DNA of 64,000 nucleotides from Elymus sibiricus. Taxonomy: Eukaryota; Streptophyta; Magnoliopsida; Poales; Poaceae. The notes under the pieces were generated by a model. That model was not told the origin of the DNA and ran no database searches. It worked only from the letters and a program-made list of their open reading frames with translations. Where the stretch lies: positions 202,424,195-202,488,194 of the forward strand of contig CM077664.1 in NCBI GenBank assembly GCA_039707655.1, given 5' to 3'. The position numbers and the translations under genes were made by a program. Shown one piece after another: positions 1 through 11,704 of this stretch (positions are counted from its first letter, which is position 1; each line of letters opens with the position of its first letter).

Positions 1-1162
1 GCAAGCGTGTGACGTTTAATCACGGGATCTTGTATTACGGAATGAGTAAAGAGACTTGCCGGTAACGAGATTGAACTAGGTATGGAGATACCGACGATCG
101 AATCTGGGGCAAGTAACATATCGCCGGACAAAGGGAATTGTATACGGGATTAACTAAATCCTCGACATCGTGGTTCAAACCGATAAAGATCTTCGTTGAA
201 TATGTGGGAATCAATATGGGCGTCCTGGTCCCGCTATTGATTATTGATCGGAGAGGTGTCTCGGTCATGCCTGCATGATTCTCGAACCCGTAGGGTCACA
301 CACTTAACGTTCGGTAACGCTAGGGTGGTATTGGAATATTAATAATGGCAAGACCGAATATTGTTCGGAGTCCCGGATGGGATCCAGGACATCATGAGGA
401 GCTCCAGAATGATCCAGAGGTAAAGATTTAATATATGGGAAGTCATATTCAAGGTTCCGGAAAATGTTCGGGATTTTTCGGTATTGTACCGGGAAGGTTC
501 TAGAAGGTTCCGGAGTGGGGCCCACCTGCATGGGGGTCCCACATGAACATGGGTAGTGGGGAAAGGCCCCACACCCTAGTCTAGGCGCACCAAGATCCCC
601 CCTAAAAGGAATATGACCATATCCCAAAGGGATAAGATCAAGATCCCTAAAAAAGAGGATAGCGATCGGTGGGGAAGGAAAGGAGGGATTTCCTTCCTCC
701 CCCTTTGACCAACGACACTAGGGGCTTGGAGGGCAAGCCACCAGCCCCCCCGCCTATATAAAGGTGGGGAGGTACATGGGGCAGCACCCTTCCACCCTTG
801 GCCGCCCCTCCCCTCCGTCCACCTCCTCGTTCCGTCAACGCTTGACGAATCCCTGCCGGCGTTCCGCTGCCACCACCACCACCACGCCGTCGTGCTGGTT
901 CAGATCCCATCTACCTCTTCTCCCTCGCTTGCTGGATCAAGAAGGAGGAGACATCACCGGGCCGTACGTGTGCATATCTCGGAGGTGTCGTTCATGCAGT
1001 GCTCGGATCGGATTACGCCAACCACGATCTCTAGATCATTAACGCTTTCAGTCTACAAGGGTATGTAGACACACTCCCCTCTCGTTGCTAGCATCTCCAT
1101 AGAATAGATCTTGGGTGTTTCATAGGATTTTTGTTTTGTTTTTCATGCAATGTTCCCCATCA
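1..1162 (+). repeat. Partial 5' LTR of the outer copia element
   Basis: The sequence matches 33248-33846 in this window closely at its start, including the run through the CCGACGATCG and TTGATTATTGATC regions. It ends TTCCCCATCA, a small change from the usual CCCCAACA end seen in the minus-strand copia at 21606 and 28557. The 5' part of the LTR lies left of the window. No clear tRNA primer binding site follows the end. Confidence 0.85.
754..763 (+). promoter_or_regulatory. TATA box of the copia LTR
   Basis: CTATATAAAG lies about 400 bases before the LTR end, downstream of a C-rich stretch, as expected for the U3/R promoter of this copia family. Inference from position and motif only. Confidence 0.6.
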
Positions 1163-2147
1163 GTGATGTGATGTGGCCATGTACGACTAGGCCAACCACG
1201 ATCTTATAGTTTACCCCTATAAGCCACGTAAAACTTGCAACAACAAAGTAGAGGACGTCTAACTTTTTTTTGCAGGGCATGTGATGTGGCATGGCCATGA
1301 CGTGATTTGATATATGTGATGTATGAGATGATCATGTTTTGTAATAAGTTCACTACTTGCATGTCGATGAGTACGGCAACTGGTAGGAGCCATATGATTG
1401 TCTTAATTTATTGTATGACATGCGTGTCAATCATTAAATGCCATTTAATTTATTTACTTTATCACTTTGAGTTAGCAATAGTTATAGAAGAAATAGTTGG
1501 CCGGCGGAGACAACTACATGACGGCACCTTGGAGATGATGGAGATCATGGTGCTATGCCTGTGATGGTGGAGATCATGCCGGTGCTTTGGAGATGGAGAT
1601 CAAAAGCACAAGAAGATATTGGGCATATCATGTCACATATTGATTGCATGTGATGTTTATCTTTTATGCATCTTATTTTGCTTAGAACGACGGTAGCATT
1701 ATAAGATGATCCCTCCACTTAATATCAAGATAAATGTGTTCTCCCTTAGTATGCACCGTTGCGAAAGTTCGTCGTTTCGAAGCACCTCGTGATGATCGGG
1801 TGTGATAGACTCTTCGTTCGCATACAACGGGTGTAAGCCAGCTTTATACATGTGGAAATACTTTGGTTAACTTGACGAGCCTAACATGTACAGACATGGC
1901 CTCGGAACACGGAGGACCGAAAGGTCGAACATGAGTTATATAGAAGATATGATCAACATGTAGATGATCACCACTGAAACTACCCCATCTCACGTGATTA
2001 TCGGACTTGGGTTAGTGAATTTGGATCATGCATCACTTAACAACTTGAGGGATGTTGATTTAAGTAGGAGTTCATTAGTAATTTGATTAGTTGAACTAAT
2101 TATCATGAACATAGTCTAAATGTCTTTGCAAATTATGTTGTAGATCA
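1163..2147 (+). other. Copia 5' leader, no gene
   Basis: This untranslated leader runs between the LTR and gag. It aligns with the leader of the minus-strand copia (27320-28200 region), for example the shared stretch GCCACGTAAAACTTGCAACA. The first part that should hold the primer binding site is missing or replaced, since the other copy shows TGGCATCATGAGCC right after its LTR and this one does not. Nothing else is seen here. Confidence 0.7.
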
Positions 2148-2675
2148 ATGGCTCGCGTTGTAGCTCCCCTAAATTTTAATGCGTTCCTAGAGAAAGAAAA
2201 GTTGAAAGATGATGGAAGCAACTATGCAGACTGGGTCCGTAGTCTGAGGATTATCCTCACTGCTGCACGGAAAGCTTATGTCCTTGATGCACCGCTAGGT
2301 GTGCCACCTGCTCCCTCAACTGTAGATGTTGTGAACATTTGGCAGACGAGGTGTGATGACTACTCGATAGTTCAGTGCGCCATGCCTTCTGGCTTAGAAC
2401 TGGGGCTCCAAAAGCGTTTCGAGCACCACGGGACATATGAGATGTTTCAGGAGCTAAAGTTGGTATTTCAGGCTCACGCCCGTGTGGAGAGGTATGACGC
2501 CTCAGACAAGTTCTTGAGCTATAAGATGGAGGAGAACAGCTCCGTCAGTGAGCATGTACTCAAAATGTCTGGATACTTCAACCGCTTGAATCAGTTGGGA
2601 GTTAATCTTCCGGATGAAGTAGCGATTGACAGGGTTCTTCAGTCACTACCACCAAGCTACAAAGGCTTTGCGATG
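2148..2675 (+). pseudogene. gag: Copia gag, 5' half (cut by an LTR insertion)
   Basis: This is the N-terminal 176 residues of a copia Gag, the capsid-like protein that packages retrotransposon RNA. It begins MARVVAPLNFNAFLEKEKLK and contains the W-x-R-L-I pattern of the copia Gag family (DWVRSLRIIL). The frame is open to the insertion point at 2676, where an LTR supplies a TGA. The missing half starts again at 28930 with NYNM, as in the uninterrupted copy at 26490-27319. The preserved frame suggests that this part of gag was intact when the insertion occurred. Confidence 0.85.
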
Positions 2676-3236
2676 TGATACGTCTCCAACGTATCTATAA
2701 TTTATGAAGTATTCATGCCATGTTTACAACAATTTTATATGGTTTTGGTGCACTTTTATATGATTTTGGGAACTAACCTATTGACCTAGTGCCCAGTGCC
2801 AGTTTTTGTTTTTTGGCTTTTTTTTATTTCACAGAAAATCCATACCAAACGAAGTCCAAATGCCACGAAAATTTACGGTGATTTTTTATGGACAAGAAGA
2901 GACCCACGAAGCTTTGGAGGAGGACCAGACGAAGTCCAGGGGAGTCAAGAGCTCACCTGGCGCCCCTCCCTAGGGCGTGATGTCTGAGCTTGTTGGTCCC
3001 TTAGACACCCCCCTGACGTGAAATCAACGCTGAAAAATCCTATAAATATAGAAACCCCCAGAAAGAAACCTAGAACTTCCACGCCGCCAGCGCAAGCCTC
3101 TGTTCTGAAGCGATCTCATCTGGAGGCCTTCTCTGGCACCCTGCCAGAGGGGGAAACCATCACCGGAGTCCATCTTCATCATCCCGGTGGTCTCCATTAC
3201 GAGGAGGTACTAGTTCGCCCTCAGGGCTGAGGGTAT
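2676..3236 (+). repeat. Family B LTR, left part (interrupted by CACTA-like element 1)
   Basis: It starts TGATACGTCTCCAACGTATC and gives the first 561 bases of a family B LTR, running to the GGGCTGAGGGTAT stretch. The same sequence is found in reverse at 36488-37049 and 54478-55014. The flanking CGATG (2671-2675) is repeated at 28925-28929, next to the matching LTR end. Some internal bases resemble family A (the GTGCCCAGTGCCAG stretch), so this copy is a mosaic. It is either a solo LTR or one LTR of a largely deleted element; I cannot separate these. Confidence 0.85.
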
Positions 3237-4010
3237 CACTGGTACAGCGAGCTGCTATACAAACGGTTTTTACCCCCTTTCCGCGACGGAGTTTTAAACC
3301 GTCGCCTTGCATGTGTGTGCGATAGGGGGGGGGGGGGTCTTCCCACACGACTCAGAAACGGTCGGCGATAGGGAGCACGCAAGCATACGTTTCGCAGAAC
3401 TAAGCGTATGCGATGCCCGATCTATCGCAAACGCGACTCGTCACACAACTGTTTGTGATCTATCGAATATCCCAAACGCTCCATCCTTGCTACTCGTGTG
3501 TGCTCGCATTACCATCGCACTCGGTTTCTGTGGTGCAACGTTTACGATGCGCACCCCATCACAAACAGTTCACGATTGTAAAACGTGTATGATAAGGAGA
3601 CTATCACACACATTCACTTCTCCTGAACCGTATGCGATATATAATCAAGAAGATTAGTTAATCATCGTACGAGTGTCGGATAGGATTACGAAACGTCGGA
3701 CTGTCGTACCAGTGTCGTACAGGATAACTATCGCACACGCTATTCTGTGGTGCAAACGTTTACGATGCGTACGACATCAGAAACAGTTTATAATTGTAAA
3801 GCGTGTACGATAAGGCGACTATCACAAACATTTAGTTTGCTCGCACCGTTTGTGATATAGTCTGACATCACACACGCTTTGCAAACGGCAACTGTGTGCA
3901 TGGTCGCACACGCTTCCCCTCTGTGAACCGTGTCGGATTATGATGTATATCACACACGATGCGCTTTACAGACCGTGTGTGCCGTAATGACCTGCAGAGC
4001 GTATTTTCAC
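3237..4010. repeat. CACTA-like terminal and subterminal repeat region
   Basis: After the CACTGG terminus come many short direct and inverted copies of motifs such as GTGTGYGATAG, AAACGTTTACGATGCG and CACACGCTT, which is the usual make-up of CACTA subterminal regions where the transposase binds. A run of G lies at 3327-3337. No gene is seen here. Confidence 0.7.
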
Positions 4011-4206
4011 CCTAATTTAATCACTGCTATTTAAAATTGTACCAAATTTGAATTTGAAAGTAGGCTATAACTTTATTCATATCCATCAGGTTCAACAACC
4101 AATGCATTATTCGATTCATAGGAACATATGTTCAAGACTTACATAAAAAAAGAATTACATATGCACCAAATAAAGAATGATGAACCAGGGTTGTATACTT
4201 GTACTA

Positions 4207-5270
4207 CTAAAGACGGTAAAGAAAGAGGCGAAAGACATTCTGGTTACTGAACAAGGTGAAGCGGAATGCCCATATTGTGCCCTCCTCCATGCAGAAGGCA
4301 CGCACGACTCTAGTCCAACCCCTTGTGATGGCCGACCGCCCATCCTTCACTGTCTTCATGACGACATCTAGATAGTCATTGTGTTCTGGTAGAAATACTT
4401 TAACCTTTGCATGCCCACCAATCATGTAGTTTGAGAGGTAATCTTGAGTAAACTGCTTTGGGAACCACTGCAAAGGAAAAAGATTCAGACATTGTCATCT
4501 AACACAACTCATTATGGGCAGTAAAAAGAAGGCTGCAGAGTTCTTACTTACCATCCTACAATTCACTGTTGTCTTGAATAAAGTGTAAACAAATAGTTTA
4601 ATTGCCATCTTTTGACCCATTTTACTAACAATCTTTATCAGTTTCCTCACTTGATGCTGGTTCATGAATATCTCATTACCCCATACACAAAAAGGGTCGA
4701 AGCGCGGATCTTTACCAATGACATATGTACCTAAAAGTACCAAGTTAATATTAGAAGCTAAACAGCAATCGCACAATGATGTAGTACAACACTCCCTCCG
4801 TCCCATTATATAAGATCTTATTACATCCAATATAATCACATATTGGATGAATTAACATCTTATATAATGGGGCGGAGGGAGTTTATTACATTGTTACAAA
4901 TATCGGCCGATTAACTGCAGTTAACTGCTGCTGTGTTGTTGTTGTTGCTGCTCTTCTATGTATATCTAGACATCATCAGAACATTAAGGTAACACTCTTC
5001 CTTGTTGCTATGTATCCTAGGATTGCATATTTAGACATTCAGTACAATGCATGTTGCTATGTAGCCTCAGATATATTAGATATGGCCCTAGTTAACCTAC
5101 CGATAAATGGGTTACAGATATATTCAATTAAATGTCTGATTCGCCGATTAATCCCTTATCAGCCCCCGGCCTATATGGTACCAGCTACTGATATCCTGAA
5201 CAGTGAGTATATATAAGCCATGGGATGAAACTAACCTCGATGGAAAACAACAGTCGTTCCCAATATTGTC
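4207..5270 (-). CDS. B3-domain protein gene, three exons seen (CACTA-like element 1)
   Basis: Three minus-strand exons join in frame: 5236-5270, 4552-4730 and 4207-4467, with GT-AG introns; the TAG stop is at 4207-4209. The last two encode a conserved block (DPRFDPFCVWGNEIF) and then a plant B3 domain: WFPKQF, YLSN, a KVFLPEH strand, KTVKDGRSAI, TRGWTRVVRAF, GTIWAFRF and FRLFLYRL. B3 domains bind DNA in plant transcription factors of the REM/ARF/ABI3 superfamily. The 5' end is not resolved: the 35-nt exon needs an upstream exon ending in phase 2. The same exons, with a 35-nt exon of equal length, occur at 35032-55299. No stop or frameshift is seen in these exons. It could be an active cargo gene or a recent relic. 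Confidence 0.7.
4792..4881. mobile_element. Stowaway-type MITE
   Basis: A 90-base palindrome starts CTCCCTCCGTCCCATTATAT and ends with its near-exact inverse, GGGGCGGAGGGAG. The CTCCCTCCGT terminus is typical of Stowaway (Tc1/mariner-related) MITEs of grasses. The expected TA duplication is not preserved on both sides. It lies in an intron of the B3 gene. Confidence 0.85.
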
Positions 5271-5429
5271 CTGTGTAAGTACATCGAAAGGCATGTTAAG
5301 CACAACAGGCTAAATATCAATCAAATATATCCATGGTAGACAACATAATCTCCAAATGATAGCTTCAGTGTGCAGGTTTAAACACGCTAGTTAAGCAAAA
5401 CAAAAAGTGGAAAGGTGTGTTAACTGCAA

Positions 5430-6232
5430 AATTCATACTTGCACATATAGAACATAACTTTGTGAATAATTGAAATAAACAAGGCATACTACGAACAACC
5501 AAATATAGCAATTAAAACTGGACATATGCTAACTACAAACAACCGAACAACCAAAAACCGTTAAAAGAGGCATATGCTCGCTACAACAGGCTTAACAGCA
5601 AGCAAATAGTCATTCATATTGGTATTGTTGAAACTGGTATTGATGAAATTGAACTGCAAAGTTCATACTTGCACATATAGAACATCACTTTGTGAATAAC
5701 TGAAATAAACAAGGCATACTATGAACAACCAAAGATAGCAATTGAAACTGGACATATGCTAACTACAAACAACCGAACAACCAAAAACCGTTAAAAGAGG
5801 CATATGCTCGCTACAACAGGCTTAACAGCAACCAAATAGTCATTCATATTGGTATTGTTGAAACTGGTATTGATGAAATTGAACTGCACAGTTCATACTT
5901 GCGCATATAGAACATCACTTTCTGAATAGCTGAAATAAACAAGGCATACTACTAACAACCAAAGATAGCAATTGAAACTGGATATATGCTAACTACAAAC
6001 AACCGAACAACCAAAAAACGTTAAAAGAGGCATATGCTAGCTATAACAGGCTTAACAACAAGCAAATATAGTCATTCATATTGGTATTGTTGAAACTGGT
6101 ATTGATGAAATTGTACTGCACAGTAAATAGTTGCACATATAGAGCATCACACTATGAATAACTGAAATAAACAAGGCATACTGCAAACAACCAAACACAG
6201 CAATTAAAACTGGACATATTCTCACTACAAAA
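5430..6232. repeat. Tandem repeat, period about 230 bases, about 3.4 copies
   Basis: Anchors such as AAGGCATACT recur at 5481, 5711 and 5941 and near 6173. Each unit contains AACAACCGAACAACC and GGTATTGTTGAAACTGGTAT. The array lies between the B3 exons and the acidic cargo gene. A related array with a 233-base period is at 55432-55905 in element 2, so it predates the split of the two elements. Confidence 0.85.
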
Positions 6233-6301
6233 GGGGCTCGACAAAACAAATCATGGGTTCCCCCCTGTGAAGAGGCACGGCAAAACAAATCATTGGTATC
6301 C

Positions 6302-6861
6302 TCACTTGTCACAGATGGGCTCCTTCGCATGGGAAGAGCGCGGACTTTGGGTGCGCTCCATGTTGTCGCAGATGGGCTCCTTCCCCTTGGAAGAGCACGG
6401 CTGTAGGGTGCCCTCCCTGATGTCGCAGATGTGCTCTTTCCCCTTGGAAGAGGCGGAGAGGGTGCCCTCCTCGTGGTCGTCGTCGATAGGTCTAACTTGG
6501 CAGCCGAGGATCCCAAGCCAACGTCGCAGAATGTGTCCTTCAGAAATGACAAAAGGGGCTCGATGGCGATGTAGGATGGCAAATTCTTGACAGCGAGCCA
6601 GAGGAGATCAGCTGCGGGGCCATGGATGAGATCGACGGCGCTTGAACCCAAGGGGTTGGGGGTGGGCCACTTAACTTGTGACATAGCCCGCGTCAGGCCG
6701 TCGCTGTCAACGACCTCGATGTCGTAGCCGGTGTCCGCGACATGCTAGCATACTCTAGCCCGCTGATTGAGAGCCTGCGGCCAGTAATCGTCGTCAGCTT
6801 CCTCGGCGGCCACCTCGTCGACGTCGGGCGAAGAGGCCGCGATAAACCTCTTTTGGGCCAT
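6302..6861 (-). pseudogene. Acidic cargo gene of CACTA-like element 1 (broken)
   Basis: The frame from the ATG at 6861 starts MAQKRFIAASSPDVDEVAAE and reaches a TAG at 6745-6747. It continues open to about 6600, after which the frame that matches the sister gene is a different one, ending with TGA at 6302-6304. That end holds three imperfect 19-residue repeats of the type EGTL-SSKGKEPICD. The sister gene at 56053-56473 shares QEL-KxxIAA-VDEVA near the start and EEGT-SSK-EPI near the end. I do not recognise the family. The protein would be acidic and soluble with no membrane segment. One stop and one frameshift make it a pseudogene unless unseen splicing removes them. Upstream, 6862-7275 is CpG-rich 5' sequence. 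Confidence 0.5.
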
Positions 6862-7275
6862 TAGCTCCTGGGGCTCCACGGGAAGCGTAGCCGGGCTTAG
6901 GCTGCGACGCTCTGGAGTGCGGGGGGGGGGGGTGGGGATGGGGATCTGTGGGAAAGGGGGCGTTTGGCAGGTGTCATCTAAGAAACTCAGGACGGCTAGG
7001 TTATGGAGATTGGTGGTACCTGCACGGGCAAACCGGCAAATGTTAATGATGGAGGCGGCACGGCGGCGGCGGCTGCGGTGACCTTGCTAGGGTTTCGAGC
7101 GAGGGAGGGGTGGTGTGTGTGTGTGTGCGAGCGCGCAGAGTTTTTGGGGTGTGTGTGTGTGTGGAGGGGGGGCAAGGTGGTGTTTGAGGAAATGACGCGG
7201 GTACTGAAAATTTTACTAGGCGGGAGTAAAATGCCGGGGCTACTGAAAATTTGGATGAAGGGATTGAGCACCAAA
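6862..7275 (-). promoter_or_regulatory. 5' region of the acidic cargo gene, GC- and GT-rich
   Basis: Read on the minus strand, this stretch has CpG-rich sequence, CCT/ACC tracts and GT/CA microsatellites (7113-7163), and a possible acceptor CCGTGCAG near 7020. It looks like promoter and 5' UTR sequence for the minus-strand gene that follows. No TATA box is clear. ORFs read through it are low-complexity products of the repeats. Confidence 0.35.
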
Positions 7276-7567
7276 CATCGCACACGGTCCAAACATAACA
7301 ACCGTGTGCTATCAAACAGAAAAACCCTCCAGGCAGCTAGATATTTTTGAGGGATGCAGGCGGGAGCGGGAGCGAACAACATCGCACACGGTCGGAACAT
7401 AAAAACCGTGTGCTATCAAACAGAAAAACCCTCCACGCGGGTAGATATTTTTGAGGGACGCAGGCGGGAGAGGGGGCCGGGGGCAAACAGCATCACACAC
7501 GGTCGAAACATAATAATCGTGTGCTATCAAACAGAAAAACCCTCCAGGCGGGTAGATATTTTTGAGA
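7276..7567. repeat. Tandem repeat, about 104-111 base period, three copies
   Basis: CATCGCACACGGTC starts at 7276, 7380 and 7491. Each is followed by AACCGTGTGCTATCAAACAG, CCCTCC and TAGATATTTTTGAG. The CACACGG/CCGTGTG pair makes small hairpins, as in the subterminal repeats of the same element. Confidence 0.8.
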
Positions 7568-7689
7568 TTGCAAGGGAAGCCTCGTGGAGCCCAAACTACT
7601 GTGCTGATGTGGGTGACAGGGGCACGGGCGTGGCACACGGGTAGTCTGAGGGAACCGTGTGTGTTGTGTGGGCAAAAAACGTGGGAAAG

Positions 7690-10130
7690 GGTCAGAACAC
7701 GGACACACTTGCATGTGGACCAAATATATGTATGAAAAGGCTGGTTTGATGTTCAAATACCCAATGCACAACTTTGATGTGGCACCTGTCTCACAAAGCC
7801 CACATTATTGCTAGTCCGTCACCCCCCCCACTTCGTGTCGGCGGGAGGGGAGTCCTAGCTATGAATGCATGCCCCCAAATAGCTAGGTATGACATAGCAC
7901 ACCCTACCGTAACACTAAACCTATAGGAGTCCATCATGGTCAAACCCCCCTTTCGCTTCCGGTCAAAGGTGGACCGTGTGCGGGCCCACAAATGTGTGCT
8001 TGTGGCGCGAGATGGGTGAGACCACATACGAACCACCTGCGAGTGGCCCAACTATATGTATGAAAAGGGTGGTGTGATATTTAAATACCCAATTCACAAC
8101 TTTGATGTGGCACATGTGCCTCGCAAATTAACCGGACATCCCCGATCCCACGGAGGTTCAGGAAGTGCGAAGTACCCCCCACATCCCACCCCCCCACACA
8201 CACACTTTGAGTCGGTGGGAGGGGGCATCTCACCAAGACATAGTGTAACACGGACCAAGAAGAATCCACCTTGGTCGTATAACCTCTCTGATAACCACGC
8301 AAGGGAGTAGTGCCCGAAGACAACCACTGCCTGCATGTGGCCCAAACATATGTATGGAAGTGTTGTGTGGTGTGTTTGAATACCCAATGCACAACTTTGA
8401 TGTGGCACGGTACCGTGCTTTGGAACCGGAAAGTCCCCACATGGAGTGAGGGTCCACGACGCGTACTATGTATGTCACCCCACTTCGAGCCGGTGACGGG
8501 GATTCATGCGTACGCATGCGCTCAAACTTAGGTCTCGAATCTCATCACCATGACCTACTACACGTTAACACGAACCAAAGAAGAAGAATCCACCCTCGTA
8601 ACCTCTCTCGATGCCGGTCTAAGTAATGGACGTCCACGCGGGCACATGAATATATAGGCTTGCTGCCGATAACCACGCGAGGGAGAGTATTGTCCGAAGA
8701 CAACCACTGCATGCATGTGTCCCAAACATATGTATATGGAGGTGATGCATGCATGCATGCATATGTTTAATTTGAATACCATGCACAACATTGATGTGGC
8801 GCCCACGTCAAAAATCGTACAGTCCCCACACAGAGCGAGATCGGTTCATGACGCGTCGTGTGCCGCCCCCCCCCCCCACTTCGATCCGGTGGGAGAGATT
8901 CATGCATGAGTACACATGCATGCGCTCAAACTATATTATGTAATCTCATAGCATGACCTATACCGTAAGACAAACCAAAAATTAATCCCCTCCTAAGTCA
9001 AATTAACCTCTCTCGCTGTCGGTCAAAGTGATGGAGCAAGCGGACAACCGCCATCGCTTGCATGTGGGCCAAAACATATGTAAGTACGGAGGTGTGTGTG
9101 GTTGTTGTGATGTTTGAATACCCAAAATGCACAACTTTGATGTGGCACCTGCCTCAGAAAATGTAAAGTCCCCACACAGAGCGAGGTTCATGACGCATAG
9201 TATATGCTGGTCCCATCCCCCTTTTCGACGCGTACTATATACTCCTACCATAACACAAACCAAAAAGAATCCTCCTTGTCGGTCAAATTAACCTCTCTCG
9301 ATCGTTGGGTCGAAGTGATGGACGACGACCTCGCGGGCTCACAGATGGAAAGCATCGCACGTGAGTGAGTGTCCTGTATACCACCGCCTGCATGTGGCCC
9401 AAAGAGGTGTTGTGTGATGTTTGAATACCCAATGCACAACTTTCATGTGGCACCTGCCTCGAAAACCGGAAAGTCCCCACACGGAGCGAGGTTGTTCATG
9501 ACGCGTAGTTTATGCCGGTCCCCTCCCCCCTCTTTGACGTGTACTATATACTCCTACCGTAACACAAACCAAAAAGAATCATCCTTGTTGGTCAAATTAA
9601 CCTCTCTCGCTATAGGTCAAAGTGATGGACGACGACCTCGCGGGCCCACAGAAAGCGTCACACGCGAGTGAGTGTGTCCTAGGACAGCCACCTGCCTGCA
9701 TACCCAAAGAGGTGTTGTGTGATGTTTGAATACCCACTGCACAACTTTGATGTGGCACATGCTTCGGAAACCGGAAATGCCCTACATAGAGGTCCACGAC
9801 GTGTCGTAGTCCCTCTCACTTCGAGCCGGTGGGAGGGATTCATGTGTACGCGCACGCGCTCGAACTTTGATCTGGAATCTCACCATGATCCACACCATAA
9901 CTAATCCCAAGATGAATCCACCTTTGGTCAAATGCCTCTCGATGTCGGTGAAAAGTGATAACCTTCGCTGGCTAACGAATTGGCGCATCGCTGATAACCG
10001 CACGAGGGAGTGTCCGAGGACCACCATGCATGCATGTGGCCCAAACATGTATGTATGAAATAGCCACGTAATGTTTTAAATAACCAATTCACGACTTTTA
10101 TGTGGCACCAGCCTCACAAAATGGTCAGCC
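7690..10130. repeat. Long tandem array, eight units of about 295-395 bases
   Basis: The anchor ACTTTGATGTGGCA recurs (with small changes) at 7771, 8099, 8394, 8789, 9134, 9439, 9744 and 10094. Each unit also has GCATGTGG-CCAAA-ATATGTAT, AATACCCAATGCACAA, AAGTCCCCACA, GGTCAAA and AACCTCTCTCG. The units are diverged, so the array is old. No gene is supported; ORFs here are shadows. It is cut on the right by a family A LTR. Confidence 0.85.
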
Positions 10131-10163
10131 CCACACGGTGGCTCACGACTCACAGTGTACTGC

Positions 10164-11704
10164 TGCTACTTGTACTCTGCGTAGGTATTTCCCCGAAGAG
10201 GAGAGGATGATGCAGTACATTAGAGATAAGTATTTCCCTCAGTTAAGAACCAAGGTTATCAATCCAGTAGGAGAACCAGGCAAAATTCCGTTGAAATGCA
10301 CCTGCACACACAAGAGCAAACACTTGCACCCAACGCAAATAAGAGGGTTGTCAATCCCCTTAGCGGTTACTTGCAAGTATTAAATCTTATAGAGGTAACT
10401 AGCTAAACTAAAATACTAATAAAAATAAAAGTAAATAAATTGCAGCAAGGTATTTTTGGGTTTTTAATATGATAAAGATAGACCCGGGGGCCATAGTTTT
10501 CACTAGAGGCTTCTCTCTCGAGCGCAGAAACATACGGTGGGTAAACAAATTACTGTTGGGCAATTGACAGAATTGCAAATAATTATGACGGATTCATGGC
10601 AATGATCATGTATATAAGCATCACGTCCGAGACAAGTAGACCGACTCCTGCCTGCATCTACTACTATTACTCCACCCATCGACCTCTATCCAGCATGCAT
10701 CTAGGGTATTAAGTATGAAACAGAGTAACGCCTTAAGCAAGATGACATGATGTAGAGAAGCAAATTCAAGCAATATGAATAAACCCCATCTTTTTATCCT
10801 TAATGGCAACAATACAAATACGTGTCATGTCCCCTTCTATCACTGGGATTGAGCACCGCAAGATTGAACCCATCACAAAGCACCTCTCCCATTGCAAGAT
10901 AAATCAATCTAGTAGGCCAAACTATGCCGATAGATCGGAGAGAAATACAAAGCTATAACAATCATGCATAAAAGAGTTCAGAGAAGACTCAAATATTTCT
11001 CATGAATAATCTGATCATAAACTCACAATTCATCGGATCCCAACAAACACACCGCAAAAGAAAATTACATCGGATAGAACTCCAAGAACATCAAGGAGAA
11101 CATTGTATTGAAGATCAAAGAGAGAGAAGAAGCCATCTAGCTACTAGCTATGGACCCGTAGGTCTGTGGTAAACTACTCACACATCATCGGAAGGGCAGC
11201 AAGGTTGATGTAGAAGCCCTCCGTGATCGATTCCCCCTCCGGCAGAGTACCGAAAAAGGCCTCCAGATGGGATCGCGAAAGAACAGAGGAATGCGGCGGT
11301 AGAAAGGTTATTTCTTCTTGCTCTCTGGGGGTTTCCCAATATTTGTGAATTTATAGAAGTGGAATTAGGTCAAACGGAGTCACGTGGGCCCCACAAGACA
11401 ACACGGCGCCCCCCTGGGGCGCGCCCTAGTGCCTTGTGGAGCCCTCGTGACGCTTTTGGCCTCCTCCTGAAGCTTCCAAGGGTTCTTTTGTCCAGAAAAA
11501 AATCTCCAAAAAGTTTCGTGGCATTTGGACTTCATTTGGTACTGTTTCTCTGAAAAGTAAAAAACAAGCAGAAAACAGCAACTGGCACTGGGCACTAGGT
11601 TAATAGGTTAGTCCCAAAAAATGATATCATTATAAAAACATCCAAGATTGATACTATAATAGCATGGAACAATCAAAAATTATAGATACGTTGGAGACGT
11701 ATCA
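10164..11704 (-). repeat. Family A 3' LTR (1541 bases)
   Basis: On the minus strand it starts TGATACGTCTCCAACGTATC and ends AAGTAGCA. It aligns along its whole length with 60753-62310 and in part with 14548-15681 and 33847-34152. The minus strand around 10550-10815 shows conserved U3/R features shared by all copies. Confidence 0.9.

Noticed and set aside
7003..7350. Plus-strand 115-codon ORF with Val/Cys runs
   Set aside because: Its frame comes from GT/CA microsatellites and subterminal repeats; there is no domain and it lies antisense to a better supported gene.
7276..7567. CRISPR-like spaced repeats
   Set aside because: Repeats are longer, imperfect and lie in a plant transposon; there are no cas genes or unique spacers.
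10140..10163. CTCACAGTG before the family A LTR as the right end of CACTA-like element 1
   Set aside because: The preceding bases do not form an inverted repeat with 3237-3290, and element 1-type sequence (505-base unit, promoter repeat) resumes after the LTR element.
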